In this document: positions 34,304-47,380 of the stretch, one piece after another
Position numbering within the stretch: the stretch's first letter is position 1
How the letters are laid out: each line of letters starts with the position of its first letter
NCBI GenBank assembly: GCA_009829735.1
Contig: CM020619.1
Location: 874,590-938,589, forward strand
Reading direction: 5' to 3'
DNA length: 64,000 nucleotides
Source: Pyropia yezoensis
Taxonomy: Eukaryota; Rhodophyta; Bangiophyceae; Bangiales; Bangiaceae
Translations under genes and position numbers: made by a program
Notes under the pieces: model-generated
Seen by the model: only the letters and a program-made list of their open reading frames with translations
The model's database searches: none
What the model was told of the DNA's origin: nothing

Positions 34304-36249
34304 ATGGCTAGCTCGGACCCCCCGTCGTCCGGGGAGTACACGGGTGACGCACGTTCTTCAGTGCCTTTGAATACTGGTAAGACACAGGTAGGTGTACTCG
34401 GGTCACAAAGGGACTGGAGGTCCCTCAAGCCAGCAGGACTGGGAGTACGGGCGGGCAACAGGCCACCCCGACTCAGTCGGGACTTCATTCGGGTGACACT
34501 TCTGATGTTGGTGGGCCGAAGTCCGGCCACCGTGTGGTACACTCAACGGGAACGTCCCAAGGTGAGAGGACTGTCCCCGCGGGATCCACTCGGGTTGGAG
34601 CCAACTTTGGCTTGGAGTCGTCGCCAATTAGGCTTTCGGAGGACGGTGGACCTCCGTTGGTCGGCGATGGGCTCGCGCCCATGCCCCCGGTTGAGACCCC
34701 TGAGGAACGTGGTTACCCCTCAGGTGGGCTCCCGAAGGCGGACCGAGACTCAACTGGAGTCGACAATCCACTCCTCGCGGAAACTGTCCGTCGGGAGGCG
34801 ACCGATGTGTTGCGGCAGGCTTTGCCGGACCTGGTGGTCACGTTGACGAATACTATTCTGAATCAGATTGTGGCGAGTTTGCCAGATGGCCTTGATGCCC
34901 AGACCGGATTGGGGCTTTCGAGCCCGCAGGCGTAGGGGGAATCCCTCCTCACGCCTATCTCAGGTCGTCCCGAACAGGGGGCGACACCTGTGACTCCCAA
35001 CGTGGGAGCCACACCATACTCGGTGGGGCGTACGCCCTTCACGGGGGAGTTCCCCCCGGAAACGCCGGCGGCTACACCAAGCGCGCCGCGCCGGACTACA
35101 GGCACTGAGAGTGAACTTACCCCAGTGCCACAGCGGCTGTTCCCTCAACGTGAGGTGCCGCCCAAGATCCAGGTAGCCAACCCGGTCTACCAGAGGATCT
35201 TTGACTGTGAGACCTACGCCCTCCACAACAAGTCGGTGGCGTATGGTCCTGACCAGGCCCGAGCCATGGGCCGTGCCAAGAAGAATGCACTTCACTCTTT
35301 TGGGCACAAAGCGGAGTGGGACAGAACTCCCCCCCTCCGTGTCTTTGAGTTCCTACGTCGGTTCACAAAAGCCTGTGACGACAATGCCATAAGTGAAGGC
35401 ATGGCTTTCTATATGCTACAGGAGTTTACGAAGGGCGACCTGCGGACAGAACTTATGTCCATTTTGCCCAGTTCTTCAAGTGGAGGCGCTGGTGAGGTGA
35501 CGTCCTACTTGGAGCTCGTCAACTGGTTGTTGAGAGCCATGGTGGATGAAGCAGCGTTGGCTTCTCAAGTTGAGGGGTTTACGCAAGCCCATCAGGAAGG
35601 GGCGGAGGACGAGTTGACCTTTGCGGAGCGAGTTCGTAAGCTCAACAACCTTTGTGGGTTCCTTCATCCACAAGCTGTGGTGAAGAGTCGGTTTGTGGAG
35701 GGACTCCATTGGTCAGTCCGGATGGAGACCCGGGAGCATAACACTGCCCGGGCGACCCTGGCCGAGTTGGCCAGGTTCGCCTATCGCAGAGGCGAGGCCT
35801 ACCGCAAGTTGCGGGAGGAACAACGCCAGGAGCGTCAGGCCGAGTTGCCCAAGGAACGCGAGGAGGCGCGCCAGGCCAGAGAATTGAGAGAGGCACGCCG
35901 AATCCGCAAGGAGAGGGTGGTAGCTGCCGTGGGAACTTCCCAGGGTACCTCTTCGTCTTCCCCAGTCGGGAAGACCCCTCCGGGAACTGACAATCGGTGT
36001 TGGAACTGCAACTCCGATGGACACTGGGCATATGATTGCCCCAAGTTGAGTAAACGCATTCAACAACTCGTTAAGAATGCGAGTAAGAAGTCGGCTACGA
36101 ACGAAGTACGTCCACGCCGCGAGGGTGGACCTCGACCGGTAGTGGCGGTCGCCACGCCCTCGGCGGAGGGGGCGGACACGTCGTCCTCGGACTCGTCGTC
36201 TTCCCCTTCGCCCTCGGATTCGGACGCCAAGTCGGCGGGAAACGAATGA
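34304..36249 (+). pseudogene. gag: B1 gag, one frameshift and one nonsense codon
   Basis: Homologous to the intact B3 gag (52388-54334). The ATG at 34304 starts the same MASSDPPSSGE terminus. A one-base deletion at about 34395-34405 shifts the frame, and TAG replaces a Gln codon at about 34933. From there the frame is open to the TGA at 36247-36249. The central helical region and the zinc knuckle (CWNCNSDGHWAYDCP, about 35998-36040) are intact at sequence level. Confidence 0.9.
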
Positions 36250-36282
36250 CCGTTGGAGTTGGCCGTCCTAAGCTCACAACGG
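36237..36282 (+). promoter_or_regulatory. B1 -1 frameshift signal: GGGAAAC, 6-nt spacer, stem
   Basis: G GGA AAC in gag phase (36237-36243), a 6-nt spacer, then CCGTTG (36250-36255) pairing with CAACGG (36277-36282). The layout is identical in B3 although the loop sequence differs. Confidence 0.7.
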
Positions 36283-39200
36283 CAGCCTCGGCCAAGTGGG
36301 TCAAGAGGACGAACCAACCCTGCCGGATACTGCGGCGACCTAAGGGAGTCCGCCCACCTCGGGAAGGACTCCCCAAGAACATAAACCCACGTCGGGTCAT
36401 CGCGGTGCTGACGGGTGAGAACTTCCAGGTGGCTGGACGGGTGCAACTAGTTCCGGCCGTGCCAGCTGTGCCCGGATCGTACTTGATACCGAGTCAGGAG
36501 CCTCCTTGATACGCAAGTCGCTATTACCAAAGCAGATGAAGCTCAAACGCTGGAGGTCTAAAGCTGACCATCTGATCGATGTCAATGGTGGGGTACTTCC
36601 CATCGTTGGTGCCGTGACCCTACCAACTAGGTTGGGGACCCATGAGGTCGACGTGACCTATGGAGTAGTTGAGAATATATCGGTACCCCTGCTTCTGGGT
36701 ACCCCTTATGTTGTTACACAAGTGCCTTTGATTTGTGGCCCTGAGTATTGGGTCAAGTTGATGAATGGGGAGACTATCCCCATTCTTGGTAAGGGAAAGT
36801 CTGTGGCTCCTGTGACAGTCTCACAGTCGAAGCCTGTTTGCTCCGTGAGAGAAGGGTTTACTGCTACCCTGCGTTTAGCCCGTAAAGTCACGTTGCCCCC
36901 CAACTCGGTGGCGCACGTTGACGTTGTAACTGATTTTACGGGGAACGGGTTGGTGCACCCTCACCCCCGTCTTGCTCGCAAGCACCAAGTGCATGCTGCC
37001 CTTGGCACGATGGACTCCAAAGCCGGAGTCCCGTGGAGGATCCAGGTTATGAACCTGAACTCGTCGCCCAAGTACTTCAAGTCGGGAGCCAAGTTCGGCT
37101 ATATCGACCAACATGAGGGACCGGTAGTAGCGGTCACCCTCAACGCGGGCGCGAGTAGCGGCCCGAAGCCCGGAAAGGAGAAGCACCAAGCCCAGTCGGC
37201 CGCCTCTCCTCGGCCCCATGTGAACATGGAGGGTGTTCCCCCCAGGTTGAGGGTTCAAGTTGAGCGCCTCTTGGACCAATATCACAAGTTGTGGGATGGT
37301 CAATTGAGACTCATGAGAGCCACCCAACACCGGATCGAGTTGAAGCCCGGTGCACCCCCTATACGCCAACAACCGTATAGGGGGGGACCCCGTTCAAGGG
37401 CCCTTGTTAAGAAGCAAGTCGCTCGTATGTAGGCCCTCGATGTGATCGAGGCCAGCAACGCCGAGTGGGCGAGTCCGGTGGTTATCGTCCCCAAAGTTGA
37501 TGGGACCCCACGGTTCTGTATCGACTACCGTAAGCTCAACGAGAACACGGTGAAGGACAGTTATCCCCTACCTAGGATGGACGACTGTCTGGAATCTCTG
37601 GGGGAGGCAAACGTGTTCTCTACCCTGGACTGTAACGCGGGGTACTGGCAAATTCCCATTGCCCCGGAGGACAGGCATAAAACTACCTTTACCTGTCACT
37701 GTGGTACCTACCAGTGCACGCGCCTACCGTTTGGACTGTGCAACGCGCCGGCAACTTTCCAGCGCGCTATGGACATGATTCTGGCCGGAGTGCGGTGGCA
37801 GATCTGTCTCGTGTACCTAGACGATATCATTGTGTTCTCCCGAAGTCCGGAGGAACACATTGGCCATCTTGGCCAGGTATTCAAGCTACTTGCTGACGCC
37901 GGTTTGTCACTGAAGGCGAGTAAGTGCCACCTCTTCACTCAAGAGGTGGAATACTTGGGACATGTTGTCCGCCCGGGGCGTCTCAGTGTCAACGAGAAGA
38001 ACTTGAGGGCCATTCGTAAGGCTCAGTACCCCCGGACCCAGACCCAGATGAGGAGCTTCCTCGGGATGTGTAACGTGTACCGACGTTTCACCAAGTGCTT
38101 CGCCAAGGTGGCGAAGCCGCTGAATCAGCTAGTTAGCTCAACGCTACGGAAGCACCTGCCTCCCCCAAGTCGGGTGGAGCAGGAATCCTTTGAGACTCTT
38201 CGGGACCTTCTGCTGAAGCCCCCTATCTTGGCTATTCCCAGGTTGGGAGGCCACTACATCCTGGATGTGGGCGCTAGCTACGACCAACTTGGTTGTGTGT
38301 TGCTTCAGCAGCAGCCGGACAAGGAGGACTTGCCGGTGGGATACTTTAGTAAGGGGCTGAACTCGGCCGAGAAGAACTACGGAGTCACCGAGTTGGAAGG
38401 ACTCGCAGTGGTGTGGGCGGTGACGTCACTTCGTCACTACCTGGAGGGTGAGAAGTTCCTCATCCGCTGTGACTACCGCGCGTTGCAGTTCATCTTCAAG
38501 ACGGATTGTACGAACACTCGTCTCAACCGGTGGAGGGTGCGACTGGCACCCTTCAACTTTGATATTGAGTACCGACCTGGCAGGCAACATGCCCTTGCCG
38601 ACGGCCTTTCTCGGGTACCTACCGAGGGGCTGGACACTATCTCAGTCGATGAGGATATGCCCATCGTGGGGGTAGTTACGCGCTCGGGTCAGGCGTTGGA
38701 CCCCGAGGCTCCAGGGAACAAGAAGTACTTGCCCTTGTCCCTGGACGAGGTGGTGAAGGCCCAGGCCGAGGATCCCTTCTGCAAGTCGCAGAGGGATATA
38801 CTGGATACGGTGGCGGAGACGCGGTTCTTTATCGGGGACGATGGCCTTCTCTTGGGGGGGGGGGTATTCCAGGGGACCGAACAACTTGTGGTCCCCGCAT
38901 CTCTCAAGGACAGTATCCTTGAGAGGGAGCATAACGCTCCCATAGGTGGACACCTGGGGTCTAGTAAACTGTACCAGACCCTGAGGACCAGGTACTACTG
39001 GCCGTCCATGGTGGTGGACATCTACAGTTGGGTGGCTGCCTGCACAAGTTGTGCGCAGAATCGTCTGATGGAACGGCGGCCTACTACGGATATGCTACTG
39101 TTCCCGGCCAAGGAGCCCTTTGCCGCGTTGGCAATGGACATCCTTGGGCCACTGCCAGTGACCAAAGAGGGCAACCAATACCTCCTGGTCATCTGTGACC

Positions 39201-40228
39201 GCTTCACGAAACTTACGCGAGCGATCCCACTGTCATAGATCACGGCCATGTCGGTCGTGTCAGCCTTCCTAGATCACTGGGTTGCCGCGTATGGCATCCC
39301 AGATAGTACACTATCGGACAATGGACCGCAATTTGCGTCCGTACTGTTTCAGGGAGTGCTGGATATGTTGGAGGTTAAGGCAAACTATGCCACCCCCTAC
39401 CACCCAGAAACTAATGGGCAGGTGGAGCGCTTCAACAAAACTTTTGTTCGGCAGCTGCGCCACTATGTGAGTGAGCACGTGAAAACGTGGGACCAATACA
39501 TTTCTATTCTTACCACTGCCTACAATTCGCAGGTTCACCCATCTACCGGGGAAGTACCCCTCGCTTTTGTGACCCCCCGTCGCGTGCGGTCTATTGCCGT
39601 GCGGCGGCCGCTCCCAGCTAGGGAGGATGATGGCAGTACGCCTACTCCTACTGAGAGTAAGGCGGAGTTCGCTGCTAGGCTGGAAATACTCATCCCTAAA
39701 GTCAGGGCTGAGATGGACAAAGCACAAAAGCGCTACAAGCGTACCTTTGACAAGAAGGTCCGCAATGCTAAGCACGTCCCCGAGCAGGGTGACTGGGTAC
39801 TGGTTCACTCACACACCCCAGCTGGGGGTAAGTTGGTATTCCAGACGAAGGGGCCGTACCAGGTCCTTCGTACTGATGAGCGGTGCTTCACCATCGAAAG
39901 TGACGATGGGGTCCGCACAGTAAACGGACAGGATGTGGTCAAAGTTGCACCACCGCCTGCAGGCGACCCAGCTTGGGCGCGTGCGTTGGAAGCGTGGCGC
40001 CTCCCCTCGCTGCCTGCGGCCAAACAGGGCCCGCAGGAGTACGTGTTCGATAAGTTCATCGACCACGGCTGGGATGAGGACACTAACCGCCTCATGTTGA
40101 GGGTGCGTTGGTTCGGCTACAAAGCCAAGGATGATACGTGGGAATATGTGGAGGACCTTCCCGCTGAGAAGGTCCGGGCATACTGTGCCTGGAATGATAT
40201 AGACCCTAACAGCCCGTCTTCAACGTGA
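36246..40228 (+). pseudogene. pol: B1 pol: protease, RT, RNase H, integrase, chromodomain; broken
   Basis: In B1 a one-base deletion at about 36450-36470 shifts the frame within the protease region, and DTG of the protease is DTE. The remaining frame (36506 onward) is open except for TAG at 37430-37432 (Glu in B3) and TAG at 39236-39238 (Ala-Glu in B3 becomes Ser-stop). RT has FCIDYRKLN and YLDD (about 37815-37826). RNase H has TELEGLAVVWAV. The integrase zinc finger and D,D,E blocks (AMDILGPLP, LSDNGPQFAS, NGQVERFNK) are visible. The C-terminus is a chromodomain (YVFDKFIDHGWDEDT...RVRWFGYKAKDDTWE, about 40038-40145). The stop is TGA at 40226-40228. Confidence 0.93.
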
Positions 40229-40339
40229 GGGAAGGCCGAGTAACAGTGCCAAGAGAGTGCTTCAAGTCGAAGTGGTACGCAGAGTGGCTTTTAACTACAG
40301 CCCTAACCCTCACACTCTCACAACAAAGGCAGCTGCCAA

Positions 40340-42241
40340 CTAGGCATGCATGCTAGACTCTCCAACCCCACGGCCCTCGCCCTCACGTGGAGGCGAGCGG
40401 CGAGACCCACGGCGATAACGCTCCCCACCAGTCGGCGGGGCCGGCGGCTCCAAGTCGGAACCGTCGCGCCCCTCACGGTCGCTCAAGTGGCGACGACCGC
40501 GACTGCTCTTCTGCTTAGTCTTGCGCGCAAGTTGGCGACGCAGACGCCGGACCGACTCCGACTCTGACGGAGTAGAGGACTCCGAGACGGAGTAAGACAA
40601 CTCGTCTTCCGACACGGAGGGAGAGCGTCGGGAGCGCCGGCGACGACGGCGAGTATGCGAGTATGCCCGGCTCGCCCGGCGTTTGCCACGCCCAAGTGGG
40701 GCTGGCTGGGGCATAATAGCCCCGATGCGAGCCAACTCGGCCGTCATAAACGCCGCCACCGACTCGCATCTCGCGGTTGCCACTGCAGTACGAACGCGCT
40801 CCTCAAGTTGAGGAGTCTCGGAAGCTTGCAGGGTTGCGGTCGACGCGGCCAACCAGGAAATGGTGCGCACCAACGTGGTGATCATCATCTCCGAGGTCAG
40901 AGGCGTAGCCGGTAACACCAACTTGGGGTATACCGTCAGAAGGGTGGCCCCCAAGTTGTGGGACACCGGGGTGGAAGACTCAACGGCCACGCTTATCGGG
41001 ATGTTCCCGTGCGGCTGGTAGGGGACAGAAGGGAGCGGAGGGGCACGCCGAGGTGGCGGTTCCCGAGTGTAACTGCGACCCCTACTCGGGGCCCCCGCAG
41101 TGGGTTGAGTCATATGGTCATCGTGAGAGGGCACGGCCATCACTATGGCCTTGTCCGGGGGCGGCGCAGTGTGGCAATCCACCCCCGGGGCATACGGGTA
41201 GTCCCCGATGCCCAACCCCTCACGTAGTACCACACGGCCGTCGTGAAGTTCACGAGCGACTCATACGAGCTGGCGAAGTGCGCCATCGTCCTTGGGCCCA
41301 CGAGTGGGGCGGCGCAACTTGTGCTCGATGCTTTCCCATTCGATAAACTTGTGGAGGCGGAGCATCTCCTCAAGTAGAGTGAGTTGTCCTGATGAGCACC
41401 CCTCAGCAACTAGCTGAGGGGTGAGCTGTTCTAAACCTTGGATAAGCCGTAGGGGAAGATGCCAGAGCATCCCCCGCCGCTGGACACAGGACACCTAGGT
41501 CGACATGACCTCGAGGAGCCACTGGGTGGCCAACATGGCCCACACCAGGTGATTTGGGCTAGCCGTCAACATGACGGAGCCCAAGTGGTCGAGCAACCGT
41601 GGCAGCAACGCAGGGAGCCCGTAGAGGACCTCAACTTGAGGCCACCACTCGGGTTTCTTCGGGTACTACTGCTCCTTACTGGCAGCGGACTGCTGCGGAA
41701 ACTCAAGTTGAGCCGAGGTCACTAAGTAGGGACCTCGCCGGAAGTACTTCTCCATCCGCACATCAAAGTGATGAGTGTGCGGATCGGCCTCGTGAAGGTA
41801 CGGGGGGCGAGTTGCCACCGCGTCCCAAGTATAGGTCGGCAAGTCGCCGGGACCCGAGATAGTTCCCCCGCGGTCCACCATGGCCTTGGCCCGCTGTACG
41901 TCCTCGACCTCCTCATCGTCCAGGAAGGAAAACTGGTCCGTTCTGAAGCCGGCAGGGAACCCGACCCTACGGGGATACTTCTCCCGTAGGCGGTCCCATA
42001 CCCGACCCATCGCTGCGCCGAGTTGGCCACAGCGAAGAACAGTCAACCCCTCCTCATACAGAGGCCAAGCGGGGTAGAACCATCGCCCCAAGGCCTCACG
42101 CGGGACAACTTGTCCCGCCTCCGGGGGAGATCCCGCCGTCAACCCAAAGCCGGTTGACGCGGGAGTCCCATCCCCGGGAGCGATCGTGGAGCCCCCGCCG
42201 AAAGTCCCGGCGGGCGCTGCACCGTAGGAGGTGTCCTCCAT
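40340..42241 (-). pseudogene. B1 antisense reading frame, three in-frame stops
   Basis: The first in-frame ATG is at 42239-42241 (the frame is open back to about 42553). It ends at 40340, only 111 bp from the pol stop, so the two genes converge. One frame runs the whole length, broken by TAG at 41666-41668, TAG at 41495-41497 and TGA at 41261-41263, all of which could come from C-to-T or G-to-A changes. The order is a Gly/Pro-rich start, a core sharing spaced motifs with the A1 antisense protein (PYL, M-x3-FR, LGSV, RRG-x-L-x-HLP), a Pro-rich linker, a helical segment, and a strongly basic Arg/Ser-rich tail (RRRRRRSRRSPS) that could serve in nuclear entry or RNA binding. No known family is recognised. 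Confidence 0.7.
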
Positions 42242-42609
42242 ACGTTCATCCAGAGAGGCGGTCTCCACCCCCCGGGGTCGCCATAGCTCTCCCCAAGTTA
42301 GGGAGAGACGCCCTGTTTGCAGCGGCACGAGACCCGCATCGAGTTGAGGGGGGCTCGGATCGTGGGTAGATGGGTGGCCTCCCCAGCGTGGGGCGGCCAA
42401 GGGAAAGGTGAAGGGGGTGTGTTGGTGGTGGTGAAGTGAGAACCGGAGAGAGCAAGCTGCCGAGTGGGCAAGCTTGAGGAGAGGGGCGGTCAACGTGACC
42501 GCCTCCACGTCTGCATTACTTGCTCGAGGGGGGACAGCAAGTCGCGCCCCCAACGCCGAGACGTGCGTTTACGCACCCCCTCAGAGGGCCGACCGGGTCG
42601 GTCGGGACT
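42242..42609. other. Leader of the antisense frame and region before the B1 polypurine tract
   Basis: The antisense frame stays open through here without an ATG, so an upstream exon or a non-ATG start is possible. Nothing else is recognised. Confidence 0.4.
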
Positions 42610-42622
42610 GAGGAGAGGGGAA
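42610..42622 (+). promoter_or_regulatory. Polypurine tract of B1
   Basis: GAGGAGAGGGGAA directly precedes the 3' LTR. Confidence 0.8.
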
Positions 42623-43091
42623 CGTGGCAGTATTGACCCCCAGGTAGGGGGGCAACACGTGCCATGCAAGGGGCGGCAGGCCACTAGCCTGATCCGTTCC
42701 TCCCCCTGCATTTGGGTCCATATTCCCTAAGTTTGGGATAGTTAGCTTAGTAGTAAATCCAACTTGGATTTGAGGGTTTTCTGCATTTATCGTCTTGAAT
42801 TTTCGTGTGGCCCGGTGGGCAGGTGCTGGGGTGGGAGATTCTGAGTGGCGAGATTCTGAGGGGACCCTGGGGGGATAAGGGGAGGGACAGCGGGGCTTGG
42901 CCCTGCGTCCCCGTCCCAACCAAGAAACTGTTGGACCACACACCATCTTCTTGTTTGTCAGTGGGGGGATTGCCCCACAACAGGGATAGAGTGTGTGCGA
43001 CTTGCACTTCTTCCGGTTCCCCCGACACGGGAGGCAGCCCTTGTGCACCGCCCCAACTTGGGTGTCGCGTGTGCGAGAGGGTTTTGTCAAA
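42623..43091 (+). repeat. 3' LTR of B1
   Basis: Starts CGTGGCAG (TG changed to CG) and ends in a mutated TTGTCAAA. The sequence is nearly identical to the inverted LTR at 46912-47380. The TATATA of the 5' LTR is TGTGCA here. Confidence 0.9.
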
Positions 43092-43100
43092 ATTCGCACA

Positions 43101-44160
43101 CTATCTCCTGCCGCCGGCCCTCGGTCTACTACCCAGCCCACGTGAGCTTACGAATGAGAATGGGGCTACCCTTGTATTCTTCTGTACCTGTGTCTTAGAT
43201 GCAGGCGTCAGGAGCGATGCAATGCGATGCCATGCTTTTGGGTGCCCAGCCGAATACGTTCGGAGCTGGCGCATACAGCTCGTGTTGTAGTGTTGGGCCC
43301 TTCCGCTGGTCTGAGGATGATACGGAATCGTAACTTTAGCGGACATCCCTAGCAAGGAGCCCCATATCCCCCTGGAAGTACACTGCAGCGAGCTGAGGAG
43401 CCTTGAATGTGAGAGTCGAGTCTGGAACGGCATAGGAAGCCATGCAAAGGTCAGAAAAAGCAGATGCATTAGGTAGGGCAGTTGACTCCGAGACGGTACG
43501 ACACTCACCGGAGAGGTGAAACGGTTACATGTAACCAAGAGCGGTTTATGACCATTCTGAGTCTTCGGGAGAGGACTAAGGAGGTACATAGATACCGGTT
43601 GAATCCCCTCCGGGGCCGGAAGCGACGTCATCGGAGATGTATGTCTCCCATACTATGCTCGATTCTTTGCGCAAACCGGGCCATTGTATAATTATAAAAA
43701 TATCCATGTACATCCGCGTCTATTACAGGTCAAGGTAAGCACTGGTGATAGGTTTGAGACATCTTCCGAGCTCCCGGATGGCCCGCCGTAGGCGTTTTTC
43801 ATCGAGCACTGCCAGAGTACGCTTCCGAAGACATCCGGAATAGGCCATTGGTTGTTTTCTTCAAGGAGAGAATGCTGGAACGAGACTCCGTGTTCATCCT
43901 CAGTAGCCGACGTGGCTCCTTTGGAGGAACCAGCAGCCCTTCCGCTATGCGTTGGTTGAAGCCCCAGCCGTCGGAGGAGTTGGTCTCAATAAGCTGGCGT
44001 CGCGAGATCTTCCTGAGACTCTTCGGGGGTCGATCCGTGAGGGCCTGTGCGGACCGAGCTAATGCAAATACCGGAGTCTGGTAATCCAGAGTGGTCCGGT
44101 CCAGGCTACAAGCGGCAAGGCGAGACGGAATGTCAACGACCTTGTGGTCCTTAACCAACT
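43101..44160 (-). pseudogene. Relic of a third Ty3/gypsy family (integrase, possible RNase H)
   Basis: The minus-strand frame at 43631-43101 contains degraded integrase sequence: a PLPKTQNGHKPLLVTCNRFT block like the first catalytic strand, then IPYHPQTSGRAQHYN with the conserved Glu position lost. It then matches the helical core up to VAPFSFV. It is clearly different from families A and B. Further right, the minus frame at 43799-44158 has a possible RNase H trace (IETNSSDGWGF). No LTR was found for it. It lies in the spacer of the large inverted repeat. Confidence 0.6.
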
Positions 44161-46906
44161 GATTCTAGATTTGGTACGGGATTTCCGCCACGCCAAGTCT
44201 TCTGCCCGTCAGGAGGCGGTTTGGACGATGACTTTTCATCACCGACGTGAAAGTGTTTCAACGGTTCCGAAATTCTGTAAATTCGAAAAAGGAGTGAAGG
44301 TGAGTCCCGGCCCGCACAACCCGAAGGGCCTCGACGCCCGTAGCGCAATAGCTCCGTTCCCCACGGGACAGACGCAGACGTTGAGTACCCGACAGGTGGG
44401 AGCGTGATGCGAGGTGTTCGTTTTGGTTGCGGGTGCTTCAGCCCTCATTCCGAGACCGGTCCAGAACGGATCCGTGCAGGTGGCAGCGCGAGGGTGCGCC
44501 GCAGAGGCACCTGAGCTGCGGGCCACTCCGCATATCTGCCGGAGTGGGCGGTCGACCAAGCAACCTCGCGCCGCGCCCGACGACCACGACGGCGCCATTT
44601 TAGTGCTTCCGCTTGCAGTGTCCCTCACGCGCCTCCCTCTGAGGGTTCCCTCCCCTCGCGCCCCACACCACAGTTCTTCGTGCAACATGGCGTACTAGAT
44701 GGCCTCCAGGAAGTCGGCGCCGCTCGTGGGCGCTGCAGCCGCGTCGCGTGCTCGCTCCGTACGAAACTCCACGCGCCGCGCGTCGGCGTTGCCGGCGTGC
44801 CTAGCCGGCCGTTTTTCCGTGGCCGGTGTGTCGATGGCTGGAAGATGTGATGATAAGACCCAAAATGTTGCCCTTCAGTCTGTTATCTTCATGTCCAGGG
44901 CTTGACTTTTCGAGCACTCAGCAAGTTCAGCGAGCTTCAAGTACATTTTCTTTCAAACATTTGAGAACTCCGTTCGCGCAAGTACAGAATCTCGCTGTAA
45001 GCCCTCACAGGTTCTCGACAGAGTGGAGGAGATCCTCGTGCGAGCCAGCTCCAGACGACGAACGTTCGCCAGCCAGACCAGCTACCACCGATCGGCGCCC
45101 AAAGGGCGGACTGCGCGTGGAGCACACACTTCGCTTGCCACACATTGCCCCCGCACCCACCGCCGCGCTCTCACCCCGTAAAATGCTGCAGGCACGCGGC
45201 GGATGCTGCATGAGGCCTTAAACCAGCGTGCACGCCCGTGCACAGACCTTGCCATGGAGATCCCCCAACTCGGGAAAGGAGCGTCACTCGGCTGCATTAG
45301 CGTGCAGAGGTATGTTACTGAGTACTCAATGCAGGTTGGGTGCGCGGGTTGCTCTTAAGAAGCACGGGGCGGTACAGATCATGAGCTATTGCACCGGTCC
45401 GCAAGCGTATGTGCTGCATGGTCGTGCAAAATTGCACGAGATCTGGAGCAGGGGGGTGTATTGCAAACACGTTGTTCGCTTCTATGCAGCGTGTGGCCGT
45501 GAATCTTACAACGTGGGAGCTCCGTGCATGCACAAATGCACGTTTTTGACGATGAAGTCCTGATGATGGAAGACGATAACTGTCGCAGGAATCGCCGGCG
45601 GGAAGATGCGCTGTTCACGAAACTTTCGGCATCAACGTTCTCACGCTTGTCACAGGACCTGGGGTCTCGCCGGCGCTTAACATTCCGGGGGATGCCGTCG
45701 CGCTGCCGATTTGCTGTGCATACTCGCGGAAAGGGGCATTCTTTGGCCCTTGGGGCCGCGGTGAGTGCACGGGCAACGTGTCGCGTACGCTTTTGCACGT
45801 CATACTGGCCATCTGTAAAGGATAGGTTGTAAGACCCGCTGCGCAGGGCCGTGCTCTGCTCCACCGGCGCCTGGATTGGGAGCACCTATTACCTCCCATC
45901 CAAAATCTCCGCAACCACTTGGCTCTCCACCCCTCTCAACGAAGCAGGGGGGCTGCTTCAGTTTATGCGAGTTGCTGCAGCCTGACTCGCTGGTATAAGC
46001 AGGTGAACAAGCCTCCTTTTCCTGCAAGGAAGACCCTTGGGACGCTCCCCTGCCCACCACACCCGCAAACTCAGTGCATTCCCAGGTCAGGCCCGCAGAA
46101 CAATTCGTGTGGGTTGCGCTGGGCGATGGCTTTCTTGACGCTTATTGGCGGACCGCCTGGTTCCTGTTTGGGTGTGCAATGTGAATGGACCAGATCGCTG
46201 GAACCGCCAACATGTGGGCACCACTGTCATCTCGTGTGGGGTCAATTGAGTGTTTATCTGCCAGCCTGCCATGCTGCTGCTCAACGAATTACGACGAGGG
46301 GCCGCGTACAAAAGTGTCTCGTTGGCACCGCAAATGGAAGGGTCTGTTGCGTGGGGAGGGCGACACAATGGTGCGCCTTCTCGCTTTCTCCGAGAGCTTG
46401 GCCATTCAGATTTCTACACGGCTGACTTTCCCTCCTTAGCATCTACTCCAAGTGCACAGCTGCCGCGGCTGCCTTGCTCTCCCGCCGCCGTCCAAGTCAG
46501 CCGTGGTCGTCACGACAAGCAGAAGCAGTGTTCATATGTGGCGTTTGTTTTTTTTGACTCCTCGTTGTTTGAGGTACATGAGTTTTGTCGTTTGAGGGCA
46601 GCACTCCATGCAGCTCGTGGAGCTCTCTCCTTTCGTGCCCTTCGTCATCTCCCTTCACCGCGTGCATCTGTATTGTGCGCCTCATTCTCTCTCTGGGAAT
46701 GTCACGTATCTTCTAACGAATGGTCGGTGGTTCTCAAGTACTTTCTTAGATGGGCGGGTCACCTTCTGAGAACTGGCTCGAATTGCATCTGTTTGGCGCC
46801 TCAGAGCCAATGGACAGGCGGTTTCAGAGGGGAAATAGTTCAACGAGCACGCGCGGACATCTGCTGCGGGCCGCTTCTTTCTGCGTCGAGCACTTCAGAC
46901 GCCTCT
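44161..46906. other. Spacer of the inverted repeat, no gene recognised
   Basis: Short frames on both strands without motifs. The right end (46907-46911, GTCTC) is the reverse complement of the 5-bp flank left of B1. Confidence 0.5.
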
Positions 46907-46911
46907 GTCTC

Positions 46912-47380
46912 TGTGGCAATAACCTCTCGCACACGCGACACCCAAGTTGGGGCGGTGCACAAGGGCTGCCTCCCGTGTCGGGGGAACCGGAAGAAGTGCA
47001 AGTCGCACACACTCTATCCCTGTTGTGGGGCAATCCCCCCACTGACAAACAAGAAGATGGTGTGTGGTCCAACAGTTTCTTGGTTGGGACGGGGACGCAG
47101 GGCCAAGCCCCGCTGTCCCTCCCCTTATCCCCCCAGGGTCCCCTCAGAATCTCGCCACTCAGAATCTCCCACCCCAGCACCTGCCCACCGGGCCACACGA
47201 AAATTCAAGACGATAAATGCAGAAAACCCTCAAATCCAAGTTGGATTTACTACTAAGCTAACTATCCCAAACTTAGGGAATATGGACCCAAATGCAGGGG
47301 GAGGAACGGATCAGGCTAGTGGCCTGCCGCCCCTTGCATGGCACGTGTTGCCCCCCTACCAGAGGGTCAATACTGCCACG
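46912..47380 (-). repeat. 3' LTR of B2 (inverted)
   Basis: In its own orientation it starts CGTGGCAG and ends TTGCCACA followed by GAGAC. It is nearly identical to the B1 3' LTR, with an intact end that B1 lacks. Confidence 0.9.

Larger units (their letters stand above)
33715..43091 (+). mobile_element. Ty3/gypsy retrotransposon B1, full length, decayed
   Basis: A 9.4-kb element with LTRs at 33715-34184 and 42623-43091. It has a PBS, gag, pol with chromodomain, an antisense reading frame and a polypurine tract. Its 5' flank is GAGAC (33710-33714) but the base run after its 3' LTR (ATTCG) does not match. The missing target duplication points to rearrangement: the matching GAGAC is found, inverted, beside B2's LTR. 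Its 5' and 3' LTRs differ at many sites, and the 5' LTR is closer to B3's than to its own 3' LTR. Confidence 0.93.
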
